NCBI GenBank assembly: GCA_903832735.1
Contig: CAILCO010000112.1
Coordinates: 1-33,220 of the forward strand
DNA length: 33,220 bases
Source: an uncultured Sterolibacterium sp.
GTDB lineage: Bacteria > Pseudomonadota > Gammaproteobacteria > Burkholderiales > Rhodocyclaceae
Direction: 5' to 3'
Part shown: in pieces, positions 24,721 through 33,080 of the stretch
Layout: the number at the start of each line of letters is the position of its first letter
How positions within the stretch are numbered: position 1 is the stretch's first letter
Position numbers and translations under genes: made by a program
The notes under the pieces: generated by a model
What the model was told of the DNA's origin: nothing
Databases searched by the model: none
What the model saw: the letters and a program-made list of their open reading frames with translations, nothing else

Positions 24721-27147
24721 ATGCAGAACCCAGGTCGCAACGACCCTTGCCGATGCGGCAGCGGCAGGAAATACAAGCTGTGCTGCCTGCCACGCGACCA
24801 AGCGCCGGCACCACCGTCCGCCATGGCCCCGCAGCAGATCCAGCAGGCGCTGAGGATTGCGCTGGAGCACCAGCAGGCCGGACGCCTGCCGCAGGCCGAA
24901 GCCGCCTATCGCAACATTCTCAGAGCGGCACCGGAGCAGCCCGATGCCCTGCACTTTCTCGGCATCCTAGCCCATCAGACGGGCAATAGCGAAATGGCGG
25001 TTCAACTGATCCGCCATGCCATCCGCAGCAACCCCGCCAATCCTGTTTATCAACTCAACCTGGGCACGATCTATCCGAGCCTGAACAAGGGGGAGGAAGC
25101 CCTGGCCTGCTTTCGTCAGGCACTGGTATTGAAACCGGATCTGGCCGAGGCGCACGCCTTCATGGGCAACCTGCTTCAGGACCTGGGCAGACTGGCCGAA
25201 GCCCTGCCCTGCTACAGGCGTGCAATCGCCTGCAGGGCCGATTTCGCCGAGGCGCATAATAATCTCGGCGCCGCACTCCAGGAACAGGGGCAAGTCGACG
25301 AGGCCATGGCTTGCTTCAATCAGGCGCTGTCCCTCAAGCCTGATTTTGCCGAGGCACATTTCAATCTCGGCACTGCGCTCCAGGAGCAGGGCCGCCTGGA
25401 GCAAGCGGAACTGGAACTGGCAAAAGCCATCGCGATCAACCCCCGCTATCACGCCGCCCTGCTCGGTCTGTCGAGCCTCGCGCTGGCGCAAGGCGCCTAT
25501 GACCAGGCGCTGGCGGCGGTCCTTGCGGCGCTGCGAATCGAGGAGAGCAACGAGGCCAGGCAGGCCTTCGTGGCCTGCATCAGGCAGGCCGAATTTGTCA
25601 CCGCCGATGCCGAAATCAGGCAACTTCTCGTCCGCGCCCTGTCCGAGCCTTGGGGCCGGCCGCGCGATCTGGGCGCCGTGAGCAGATCGATGATCTCGGC
25701 GAATCCGGAGATCAAAGCCTGTCTCGATCGCGCGATGAACGCCTGGCCGACGAGGCTGGCCGGAGCAGATCTGTTCGGCGCATCCGGCCTCGCCACCATG
25801 GCCGCCGAGCCGCTGCTGCGCTGCCTGCTGGAGAATGTCCAGGTCGCCGACCCGGCCTACGAGCGCTTGCTCACCATGACCCGGCGAACGATGCTCGCTG
25901 CGGCCAGGCACACCGCGATAGCCGAGCAGCCTGAAGAAGCGCTGCTGTCGTTCTACTGCGCCCTGGGACGGCAATGTTTCATCAACGATTTTGTTTATTC
26001 CGCTACCGCCGAAGAGCAGCAACAGGCCGTGCAGTTGCGCCTTGACCTCGGCGCCAAAATCGAATCGGCAAACCCTTTCCCGGTCTTGTGGCTGGCGGCG
26101 GTGGCGGCCTATTTTCCGCTGTCCTCGTTGCCGGCGATCGATACCGTCCTCGACCGCTCCTGGCCACAGGCCGTGGCCGCCTTGTTGTTGCAGCAGGTAG
26201 CGGAACCGGCGAAGGAACGGGGGTACCGAGCCGGCCTGCGCCGCCTGACCGAAGTCGATGACGAAGTGTCCCTATCGGTGCAGCGGCAATACGAGGAAAA
26301 CCCCTATCCGCGCTGGGTGAAGTTCCCCTCGGGGGGCAGAGCCTATGGCCTGCAGGAATTCTTCTCCCGGCGCTTTCCCCATGTCCCGCTCCGGCCCCTG
26401 CCCGCGGCCAGCGGCATCGACATCCTGATTGCCGGATGCGGCACCGGGCAGCATGCGCTGTCGACGGCGCAGCAATTTCTTGGCGCCAGGGTGCTCGCCG
26501 TCGATCTGAGCGCCACGAGCCTGTGTTACGCGAAAAGAAAAACCGCGGAGATCGGCCTGCAGAACATCGAATACGCGCAGGCCGACATCATGAAGCTAGG
26601 TTCGTTCGAGCGGCGTTTCGAGGTCATCGAATCGGTCGGCGTGCTGCACCATCTCGCCGACCCTATGGCCGGATGGCGGATCCTGCTTTCTCTGCTCAAG
26701 CCCGGGGGAATGATGCTCCTGGGGCTGTACAGTGAGCTGGCCCGACAGGATATCGTTGCCGCGCGGCAGTTCATCGCCGACCGGGGATATGCCGCAACCG
26801 CGGAAGACATCCGGCGCTGCCGTCAGGAGTTGATGTCGATGTCCGGCGACAGTCGTTTCAAGCAGCTAACAGCGCGGCCGGACTTCTTCGGCACGAGCGA
26901 ATGCCGCGACCTGCTCTTCAATGTTCAGGAACATCGCACCTCGCTGCCCGCGATCAGCGAAATGCTGGCATCACTGGGACTGAACTTTATCGGCTTCAAC
27001 AATCTCGGTCAGGACGCCGTGGACCGCTACGGCAGACGTTTCCCCGACGACAAAGCAATGACCGATCTCGATTCCTGGCACATTTTCGAAGCGGAGAATG
27101 CCGATGTCTTCGTCGGCATGTACCAGTTCTGGGTGCAGAAAACCTAG
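24721..27147 (+). CDS. SEC-C / TPR / class I methyltransferase fusion
   Basis: The 808-residue protein has three parts. Residues 1-24 are a SEC-C zinc motif (RNDPCRCGSGRKYKLCC, with C10, C12, C21, C22). About 38-290 are seven TPR repeats of 34 residues (AEAHAFMGNLLQDLGRLAEA, AEAHNNLGAALQEQGQVDEA). From about 500 comes an ENPYPRW stretch and then a SAM methyltransferase (about 565-700: ILIAGCGTGQHAL motif I, VLAVDLS acidic end, SVGVLHHL, LKPGGMMLLGLY). Relatives are thought to modify proteins; the target is unknown. It has a GGAG ribosome site and a 26-bp repeat over its stop. Confidence 0.88.
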   Translation: MQNPGRNDPCRCGSGRKYKLCCLPRDQAPAPPSAMAPQQIQQALRIALEHQQAGRLPQAEAAYRNILRAAPEQPDALHFLGILAHQTGNSEMAVQLIRHAIRSNPANPVYQLNLGTIYPSLNKGEEALACFRQALVLKPDLAEAHAFMGNLLQDLGRLAEALPCYRRAIACRADFAEAHNNLGAALQEQGQVDEAMACFNQALSLKPDFAEAHFNLGTALQEQGRLEQAELELAKAIAINPRYHAALLGLSSLALAQGAYDQALAAVLAALRIEESNEARQAFVACIRQAEFVTADAEIRQLLVRALSEPWGRPRDLGAVSRSMISANPEIKACLDRAMNAWPTRLAGADLFGASGLATMAAEPLLRCLLENVQVADPAYERLLTMTRRTMLAAARHTAIAEQPEEALLSFYCALGRQCFINDFVYSATAEEQQQAVQLRLDLGAKIESANPFPVLWLAAVAAYFPLSSLPAIDTVLDRSWPQAVAALLLQQVAEPAKERGYRAGLRRLTEVDDEVSLSVQRQYEENPYPRWVKFPSGGRAYGLQEFFSRRFPHVPLRPLPAASGIDILIAGCGTGQHALSTAQQFLGARVLAVDLSATSLCYAKRKTAEIGLQNIEYAQADIMKLGSFERRFEVIESVGVLHHLADPMAGWRILLSLLKPGGMMLLGLYSELARQDIVAARQFIADRGYAATAEDIRRCRQELMSMSGDSRFKQLTARPDFFGTSECRDLLFNVQEHRTSLPAISEMLASLGLNFIGFNNLGQDAVDRYGRRFPDDKAMTDLDSWHIFEAENADVFVGMYQFWVQKT

Positions 27148-27168
27148 CACCTGCTTCGCAGGCGCAAG
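27143..27168 (+). repeat. 26-bp dispersed repeat over the methyltransferase stop codon
   Basis: CCTAGCACCTGCTTCGC plus AGGCGCAAG contains the TAG stop of the upstream gene and matches the repeat at the ruvA stop. Here the hairpin CCTGC-ttc-GCAGG is perfect. Confidence 0.8.
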
Positions 27169-27237
27169 TATGATTTAGCCATGGATAAATTGAATTTGAT
27201 ATAGTCCGCAGGCCAATCGAAAACCCGGGGGAACACC

Positions 27238-28152
27238 TTGCGCCTGCTGACCTTTTCCAACACTGCCGGCGCTCCGGGCCGGATCGGTGCACTGCGCGGC
27301 AACAACGACCGCCTGGTCGACATCGGCCATGCTGCGCGGCAACTGGGACTGTCGCTGGAATTCGACGAGCGCGACATGGTCTCGCTGATCGCCGCAGGGG
27401 ATGCCGCGCTGGCCAGGCTCGCCCGACTCGTCGCCGAGGCACCCGCCGATCTACCCCTCGCCGGCGTCCATCTGATGGCACCGATTCCCCGGCCGCGCAA
27501 GAACATCTTCTGCGTCGGCTGGAACTATCTGGCGCACTTCAAGGAAGGCGAGAAGGCTCGTCCCCAGGTCACCGAAATGCCCGCGCATCCGGCCTTTTTC
27601 ACCAAGGCGCCGACCACGGCCATCGGCCCCCGCGACCCAGTGCCCTTCCATTCCAGCCTGTCGGCGCAGCTAGACTGGGAGGTAGAGCTCGGCGTCGTCA
27701 TCGGCAAGGGCGGCAAGGACATCCGGGCGGAGGATGCGCTGCGCCATGTCTTCGGCTATTGCGTGATCAACGACGTCTCCTGGCGCGACATCCAGCGCAG
27801 GCACGGACAGCAATGGTTCAAGGGCAAGAGCATCGACGGCACCTGCCCGATGGGGCCGTGGCTGACCACCGCCGACGAGATCGATTCTGGCGATCTGCGC
27901 CTCACCTGCCGGGTCAACGGCGTGACCAAACAGGATTCGAGCACCGCCCACATGTACTTCCGGATTCCGCAGATCATCGCCGAACTGTCGCAGGGCATGA
28001 CCCTGGAAGCGGGCGACATCATCGCCACCGGTACGCCCGCGGGCGTCGGTCATGCCCGCACGCCCCCTGAATTCATGAAGCCCGGCGATGTTCTGGAAAG
28101 CGAAATCGCCGGACTGGGATTGCTCCGGAACCTCATCGTAGCAGTCTCGTAG
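27238..28152 (+). CDS. Fumarylacetoacetate hydrolase-family protein
   Basis: The 304-residue protein has an N-terminal FAH-N-like part (1-80) and a catalytic FAH domain (about 90-300). The metal site is visible as the paired Glu in DWEVELGVVIG and the Asp in VINDVSWRDIQ; other signature stretches are IFCVGWNYLAHFKEG and IIATGTPAGVG. Members cleave C-C bonds or decarboxylate/isomerise 2-oxo-acid products of aromatic-compound catabolism. The substrate cannot be read. It starts with TTG at 27238 behind GGGGGA. No other catabolic genes lie nearby. Confidence 0.88.
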   Translation: MRLLTFSNTAGAPGRIGALRGNNDRLVDIGHAARQLGLSLEFDERDMVSLIAAGDAALARLARLVAEAPADLPLAGVHLMAPIPRPRKNIFCVGWNYLAHFKEGEKARPQVTEMPAHPAFFTKAPTTAIGPRDPVPFHSSLSAQLDWEVELGVVIGKGGKDIRAEDALRHVFGYCVINDVSWRDIQRRHGQQWFKGKSIDGTCPMGPWLTTADEIDSGDLRLTCRVNGVTKQDSSTAHMYFRIPQIIAELSQGMTLEAGDIIATGTPAGVGHARTPPEFMKPGDVLESEIAGLGLLRNLIVAVS

Positions 28153-28281
28153 CCGCATCGAAGGCAACCGAGCGGAAGTTCCGGCGGGACCCCGGACCGG
28201 CCGAATTGCGCAAGTTCTCGGGAATCACTATGCTGCTGCAAAACCCCATCAGGGGTAATGACTGGACCACAGGAGACAATA

Positions 28282-29226
28282 ATGAAAATCCTCAAGGGAC
28301 TCGCCCTGACATTCGCGCTGGCGACAAGCAGCGCTGCATTCGCCATCGATACCCTGACGCTGGCGATCGGCCAGCGCGGCACCTGGGAAAACGCGGCGCC
28401 GGAGGTCGGTCAGCGGCTGGGCATTTTTGAAAAGCATGGCTTGAAACTGGAGATCCTGTACACGCAGGGTGCCGGCGAAACGCTGCAGGCCGTGATCTCC
28501 AACAGCGCCGATCTGGGACTGGGCGTCGGCACGCCGGGCGTCCTCTCCGCATTTGCCAAAGGCGCGCCGATTCGCGCGCTGGCTAACGGCATGACCGGCG
28601 CGAGCGACCTGCTCTGGTATGTCCCGGCCAACTCTCCGCTGCAGAGTTTCAAGGATGTCAGCGGCAAGACGGTCGCTTATTCGACCAACGGCTCGTCGAG
28701 CAATCAGGGTGTCCTGGCGCTCGCCAAACTCTATGGCGTGACGCCTCGCCCCGTCGCCACCGGCAGTCCTCCTTCGACCTTCACTCAGGTCATGTCCGGG
28801 CAGATCGATGTCGGCTGGTCGGTGCCGACCTTCGTCGCCGCGGCGCTCAAGGAAAAGCGTATCCGGATGGTCGCCCGGTTAAACGATGTACCCTCGTTAC
28901 GCGGGCAAACGGTAAGACTGACCATTACCAGCGCACGGGCCCTGGCGCAGAAGGAAGATCAGCTGAAACGTTTCTTCGCGGCCTATGCCGAATCCATGGA
29001 TCGGATGTATGCCGATCCGGCGGCGATGAAGGTGTATGTCGAATGGGCCAAGGTACCCGACTTCGACGCCAGCCTGCGCGATCAGTTTTATCCCAAGGAC
29101 AAGCTCAGCCCGAACCTCCTTTCAGGGATCAGGGAGGTCATGGACGACGCGGTGTCGATGAAATTCATCCCCAAGCCGCTGACCGATGCGCAACTCAAGG
29201 AACTGTTCGGCAGCTACCAGAAGTAG
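28282..29226 (+). CDS. ABC transporter substrate-binding protein (NitT/TauT/SsuA-like)
   Basis: The 314-residue periplasmic protein has a signal peptide (MKILKGLALTFALATSSAAFA, cut before ID) and the NMT1/SsuA fold: LTLAIGQRGTWENAAPEVGQ, then LGIFEKHGLKLEILYTQGAGE and the ISNSADLGLGVGTPGVLSAF strand. The family binds sulfonates, nitrate, taurine or aromatic acids. ATG 28282 has AGGAGAC seven bases upstream. No permease or ATPase gene is beside it, so it is an orphan; downstream of an FAH gene it might bind an organic acid. It converges with the exb operon, with only 10 bp between. Confidence 0.9.
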   Translation: MKILKGLALTFALATSSAAFAIDTLTLAIGQRGTWENAAPEVGQRLGIFEKHGLKLEILYTQGAGETLQAVISNSADLGLGVGTPGVLSAFAKGAPIRALANGMTGASDLLWYVPANSPLQSFKDVSGKTVAYSTNGSSSNQGVLALAKLYGVTPRPVATGSPPSTFTQVMSGQIDVGWSVPTFVAAALKEKRIRMVARLNDVPSLRGQTVRLTITSARALAQKEDQLKRFFAAYAESMDRMYADPAAMKVYVEWAKVPDFDASLRDQFYPKDKLSPNLLSGIREVMDDAVSMKFIPKPLTDAQLKELFGSYQK

Positions 29227-29236
29227 GTCGAATTAA

Positions 29237-29512
29237 TCAGGGGGAACGCTGGGAAGCCACGATCCAGAGCCTGGCCAGATCGGCGGCGCCATCGCTGCCC
29301 TGAACGCTCTGCAACACCTGGCGCGCCCGGACCTTCTGCCCGGGCATCAGGTAGGCCAGGCCAAGATGCAGCGCTGCATCCTCCGGGCGGACGGTCTCGG
29401 CCTTGGCCGCCACTTCGGCCCGGGCTTCAGTTGCCACATTAATGCCGGGCAGCACCGACGGTGCCAGCAGCAGCATCGCCAAGTACGTCAAGATCCGCCG
29501 TTGCCCGTCCAT
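29237..29512 (-). CDS. Small TPR-like protein in the ton operon
   Basis: The 91-residue product has a signal-like hydrophobic start (about 8-25, LTYLAMLLLAPSVLPGINVA) and a TPR-like helical pair (DAALHLGLAYLMPGQKVRARQVLQSVQGSDGAADLARLW). It starts 5 bp after exbD, so is surely co-transcribed. TPR proteins accompany some TonB2-type systems; whether this one does the same is an inference. It is short but the operon position and codon use support it. Confidence 0.65.
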   Translation of the reverse strand: MDGQRRILTYLAMLLLAPSVLPGINVATEARAEVAAKAETVRPEDAALHLGLAYLMPGQKVRARQVLQSVQGSDGAADLARLWIVASQRSP

Positions 29513-29517
29513 CTGTT

Positions 29518-29943
29518 CTACAAGTTCTCCGCGCCGACGATGCCGAGCTTGGTCACGCCCAGGCGCTGCGCCGAGGCAAGCACCGCAGCCACCGACTTGT
29601 AGGCGGCCAGCTTGCTGGCCTTGACATGGACCTCGGGCTGCACGGCCTGGGCGGCGACATCGGCAAGATCCGCTTCGAGCGCCTTGCGGTCCGCCAGCGC
29701 CTGGCCGTTCCAGAACACCGTGCCGTCAAAATCGACCTCGACATTGACGACCACGGGCGGAATCAAAGGCGCAGGCGGATGGCCGGCCGGCATGTTCAAC
29801 TTCACCGCATGCGTCTGGATCGGGATGGTGATGATCAGCATCACCAGGAGCACCAGCATCACGTCGATCAGCGGCGTGGTATTCATGTCCACCATCAGTT
29901 CCGGATCATCCGGACTGCCGGCGGAGCCCACATTCATGGCCAT
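29518..29943 (-). CDS. ExbD-type TonB-system stator protein (second copy)
   Basis: The 141-residue protein has one membrane helix (about 25-43) with the essential Asp in NTTPLIDVMLVLLVMLIITIP, and a periplasmic domain to the C-terminus (AYKSVAAVLASAQRLGVTKLGIVG). It follows the first exbD by 14 bp. The two copies differ clearly in the loop after the helix, so they are not recent duplicates. Confidence 0.94.
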   Translation of the reverse strand: MAMNVGSAGSPDDPELMVDMNTTPLIDVMLVLLVMLIITIPIQTHAVKLNMPAGHPPAPLIPPVVVNVEVDFDGTVFWNGQALADRKALEADLADVAAQAVQPEVHVKASKLAAYKSVAAVLASAQRLGVTKLGIVGAENL

Positions 29944-29957
29944 CTCTTGCTCCTCGA

Positions 29958-30392
29958 TCAGCCGCCGCGGGCGGGGGGTTCGGTGATGAAACCGACCTTG
30001 AGTATGCCGGCGCGCTGGCAGGCGACAATGACCCGGCCGACGAACTCCCAGCGCGCCTCCTGATCGCCGCGGACATGGATTTCAGGCTGGGGAACCAGCA
30101 CCGCGACGGTCTTCAACTTGGCGAGCAGCGCCCGGTTGTCGGCCAGCAATGCGGCGTTCCAGAACACCTCGCCGTCATTGGTCACGGAGATGCTGATGTT
30201 CTCCGGCTTGGTCTGGGTCGGCTGATTTGCTTCCTGCGGCAGACTCAGCCGGACCTGCTGAATTGCCACCGGTATGGTGATCAGGAAGATGATCAGGAGC
30301 ACCAGCATGACATCGACGAGAGGCGTGGTATTGATCGCCGACATCACCTCGTCGTCCGCCTCACCCTCCGCCTGGCCTATGGTAATCGCCAT
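29958..30392 (-). CDS. ExbD-type TonB-system stator protein (first copy)
   Basis: The 144-residue protein has the NTTPLVDVMLVLLIIFLITIP helix with its Asp and the ExbD domain (EIHVRGDQEARWEFVGRVIV). It begins 3 bp after exbB. With the second copy it would form the stator of one TonB energiser, or two alternative ones. Confidence 0.94.
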   Translation of the reverse strand: MAITIGQAEGEADDEVMSAINTTPLVDVMLVLLIIFLITIPVAIQQVRLSLPQEANQPTQTKPENISISVTNDGEVFWNAALLADNRALLAKLKTVAVLVPQPEIHVRGDQEARWEFVGRVIVACQRAGILKVGFITEPPARGG

Positions 30393-30395
30393 GAA

Positions 30396-31241
30396 TCAGC
30401 CCCGCGCTCCCGGTTCCGTTTCGCTGCCGCTGAGCAGCACCATGTGCAACTCCTCGCCGAAGGCGCGGACCTGTTCCATGCCTACTTTGTTGCGCCTGAC
30501 CAGCCAGTTGTAACCGAGGACCGCCGGCACCGCGACGGCCAGACCGATGGCGGTCATGATCAGCGCTTCGCCGACCGGTCCGGCGACCTTGTCGATCGAT
30601 GCCTGGCCGGCGATCCCGATCGCCGTCAGGGCGTGATAGATGCCCCACACGGTGCCGAACAGGCCGACGAACGGCGCCGTCGATCCCACCGTGGCCAGGA
30701 AGGCCAGACCGTCCTGCAAGCGGCTTTGCACCTTCCCCACGGAACGATTGATCGACATGGCGATCCAGGTATTGAGATCGATCCGCTGCAGCAGCTTGCC
30801 CTCGTGATGCCCTGCGGCCTTGTAGCCGCTCTCGGCGATCATGCGGAAGGGACTGCCCGGGTCGACCGCGTTGATGCCATCGGCTATCGAGGAACCAGAC
30901 CAGAACACGCTCTCGGCGTGACGGGCCTGGGCGACGAGCTTGCGCTGCTCAAGCAGCTTGACGATCATGATGTACCAACTGCCCATGGACATGATCATCA
31001 GGAGAATCAACGTGCCCTTGGCGACGAAGTCGCCGCCCTTCCACAGCGCATCGAGGCCGTAGGGATTATCGACCACGTCCCTGGACGCCGCGGCAACCGC
31101 TGGTAGCGCAGCCGCAACCGGTGCAACCGCGGTCGTCGCATCGGCCGACTGTGCGATCCCGGGCAAAGCGGCCAGAAAGACGGCCGTCCCGATGGCCCAG
31201 GCGCCCAGCAATGCCGAAAGACGTTTGCTCGTTGAAACCAT
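30396..31241 (-). CDS. ExbB/TolQ-family proton channel
   Basis: The 281-residue protein has an N-terminal signal-like segment (to about IAQS, residue 30), an Ala/Val-rich linker, and then the MotA/TolQ/ExbB domain: helices near 65-85, 180-200 and 215-240, with FLATVGSTAPFVGLFGTVWG and TAIGLAVAVPAVLGYN. A cleaved or anchored N-terminal extension is known in some ExbB proteins. ATG 31241 has AGGAGAA upstream; a longer open frame is not needed. It couples proton flow to TonB. Confidence 0.94.
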   Translation of the reverse strand: MVSTSKRLSALLGAWAIGTAVFLAALPGIAQSADATTAVAPVAAALPAVAAASRDVVDNPYGLDALWKGGDFVAKGTLILLMIMSMGSWYIMIVKLLEQRKLVAQARHAESVFWSGSSIADGINAVDPGSPFRMIAESGYKAAGHHEGKLLQRIDLNTWIAMSINRSVGKVQSRLQDGLAFLATVGSTAPFVGLFGTVWGIYHALTAIGIAGQASIDKVAGPVGEALIMTAIGLAVAVPAVLGYNWLVRRNKVGMEQVRAFGEELHMVLLSGSETEPGARG

Positions 31242-31291
31242 CTTGTTCTCCTGATGCGATATTTGATTGAGGACTGCCGGCGCCATCGGCG

Positions 31292-31924
31292 TCATTCCAG
31301 TTTCCAGACATACTGCAGGGGCGCCCAGGATTGCTCGGGCTTGCCATCGACCGTGCCGGCCTTGAACTGGCAATGGCCGAGCGCCCGGCGGGCGGCCTCA
31401 TCGAGGCGCGGAAAGCCGCTGGAAGTCTCGATGTTGCTTTCGACGACCTTGCCGTCCACGCCGATAAGGAAGCGCAAGGTCACCGCGCCGGTTTCCTCGT
31501 TGCGTCGCGAGACGGCGGGATATTCCGGCGGCTGGCAGGAGCGCGCGGCATCGATCACCGGCGCCACCCTGACGACCGCGGCCGGTGCCGGCCGGGGTGC
31601 CGGCTGCACCGGCGGAGGCGTCGTGGTGACCGCGGTGATGGTGTTCTGCTGCGCCGACAGCGGTACCTGAATATTGACTTCGGCCGGCGGGATAAAGGCC
31701 GGCGGCGGCGGCGCGAACTTCGGCGGCGGCGGCGCCTTCTCCGGCGGCGGCAACTTCACCTCGTCGATGATGCGCGTCTCGACCGGCGGCTTGATCACGT
31801 CCACCACCTTGCGCGTCAGACCTGTCACCAAGGCATAGACGATCGCAACGTGCAGCAGGGCCACCACGATCAGGCCGATCATCCGGCGCGATGCGCCCTC
31901 TTTCTGATTGTCGCTGAAGTCCAT
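31292..31924 (-). CDS. tonB: TonB-family energy transducer
   Basis: The 210-residue protein has one N-terminal membrane helix (about 15-34, MIGLIVVALLHVAIVYALV). A Pro-rich periplasmic spacer follows (about 50-115, PPPEKAPPPPKF, PPPPAFIPP), then a C-terminal TonB domain (about 125-210, YPAVSRRNEETG, LRFLIGVDGKVVES). It leads the operon tonB-exbB-exbD-exbD and should energise outer-membrane receptors. No receptor or Fur box was found in the window. Confidence 0.93.
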   Translation of the reverse strand: MDFSDNQKEGASRRMIGLIVVALLHVAIVYALVTGLTRKVVDVIKPPVETRIIDEVKLPPPEKAPPPPKFAPPPPAFIPPAEVNIQVPLSAQQNTITAVTTTPPPVQPAPRPAPAAVVRVAPVIDAARSCQPPEYPAVSRRNEETGAVTLRFLIGVDGKVVESNIETSSGFPRLDEAARRALGHCQFKAGTVDGKPEQSWAPLQYVWKLE

Positions 31925-31946
31925 TACTCGGTCACAGTGAAACGCC

Positions 31947-31988
31947 GCCGGGGAGGAAAATGATCCCGTTCAGCCCAGCCTCCCCGGC
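31947..31988. other. 10-bp-stem hairpin in the tonB leader
   Basis: GCCGGGGAGG (31947-31956) pairs exactly with CCTCCCCGGC (31979-31988) over a 22-nt loop, 22-64 bases upstream of the tonB ATG. It could be a leader structure or the end of the DoxX-side transcript; no U-run follows. Confidence 0.65.
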
Positions 31989-32063
31989 ATGATACATCGA
32001 CCCACTACCTGACTCCCCGATGTATCCGGATGTGACGGAATGTGAACAATATGCGTTCTTCGC

Positions 32064-32465
32064 TCAGGTCTCTCGCGGCGCCATCAGCGCGATGACGAGG
32101 GAACCGAAGAAGTAAAATGCCTGCAATTCCAGCGCCCAGCCACCGCTCTTGGACAGCGTCAGAAACTGGCTGGTATGGGTCAATGCCACCGCAACCACCA
32201 TGTTGAAGGCCATCACCAGCGCGGCCGGCGCCACCAGCCGGTTGGCCAGCACCAGCAGCGGCGCGGCCACTTCGCCAAGCAGCGCGCCGTAGGCGATGAA
32301 TGCAGGGAGACCGAAGCCCGCCAGCCTGAGCTCGATGGCATCCAGACCATGCAGTAATTTCGAGACGCCGTGAAAGAGCATCAGCCCGGCAACCAGCCAG
32401 CGCAGAATGAAGAAGCCGGCCTCGGGCCGGTGCAATACATGAAACGCGGAGAGAAAGTATTTCAT
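32064..32465 (-). CDS. DoxX family membrane protein
   Basis: The 133-residue product has four hydrophobic helices (about 16-33, 44-66, 70-90, 105-128) and the DoxX/SURF4 pattern LVAGLMLFHGVSKLLHGLD, GALLGEVAAPLLVL. DoxX relatives are small quinone- or redox-linked membrane proteins; function here is unknown. ATG 32465 (MKYFLSAFHV) is used; ATG 32477 is possible and neither has a strong ribosome site. It is 139 bp upstream of tonB in the same direction. Confidence 0.85.
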   Translation of the reverse strand: MKYFLSAFHVLHRPEAGFFILRWLVAGLMLFHGVSKLLHGLDAIELRLAGFGLPAFIAYGALLGEVAAPLLVLANRLVAPAALVMAFNMVVAVALTHTSQFLTLSKSGGWALELQAFYFFGSLVIALMAPRET

Positions 32466-32680
32466 GGGTGCTTTCATAACATGGTTGCGAAATTGGCCGA
32501 ACAGCAAACTCCAGCAGGTAGCAGCAATCGCCTTCTCCGGTCACGGTTCCTGCTGCGATCAATCTAACATCGGCACGCTACACTTGATGCCAGTGGCTGT
32601 CTTTCCAGTTGTCGGCAACCGAGGCTGGCCAATTCGAATTTCATCGGCCCTCGATGCATGGCTACACATTTCGTCGGCAC

Positions 32681-32705
32681 AAAAAAACCCACAGTCAGAT
32701 GTGGG
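32681..32705 (-). terminator. Rho-independent terminator (minus strand)
   Basis: On the minus strand CCCACA-TCTGAC-TGTGGG is followed by seven U residues (32687-32681). It would end transcripts coming from the right (higher coordinates), before the DoxX promoter. The gap 32466-33080 otherwise holds no gene I can support; it looks like decayed intergenic DNA next to an IS end. Confidence 0.85.
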
Positions 32706-33080
32706 CTTGAATCCAGTTCCAATTGAGGATAACGAAGAACTGGATGAGACAAACAGCGTCTTATTGACAACCCTGCACCGCAACCATTGAAATCAGTCTA
32801 TCGGCATATCAGAAAATACCTGATGCAGAAAGTGAGTAGTGTGGGAGCCACGCACAGCAGTTCACTCGCTAACCGAAACTCATCCGCCTATCTGAGGACA
32901 CGTCCCTATTCGACGACCTGCGGTCCCGCGTTCCGCGGCGGCGATTCAAGGCAGGGTTCTCTTCAATTTCGATTGCTCGCGCAAGCCTTTGTTGGACCAA
33001 CGCCGCGGCGGAATTATGCCGGTACCAGTGCTGATCGATTTCACGGATTATCAAACCGAACAGTAGGATGAAACCGAACA

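Noticed and set aside
32005-32562. 185-codon minus-strand frame over the DoxX gene
   Set aside because: Out-of-frame shadow, Arg/Cys-rich, while the DoxX frame has four clear membrane helices.
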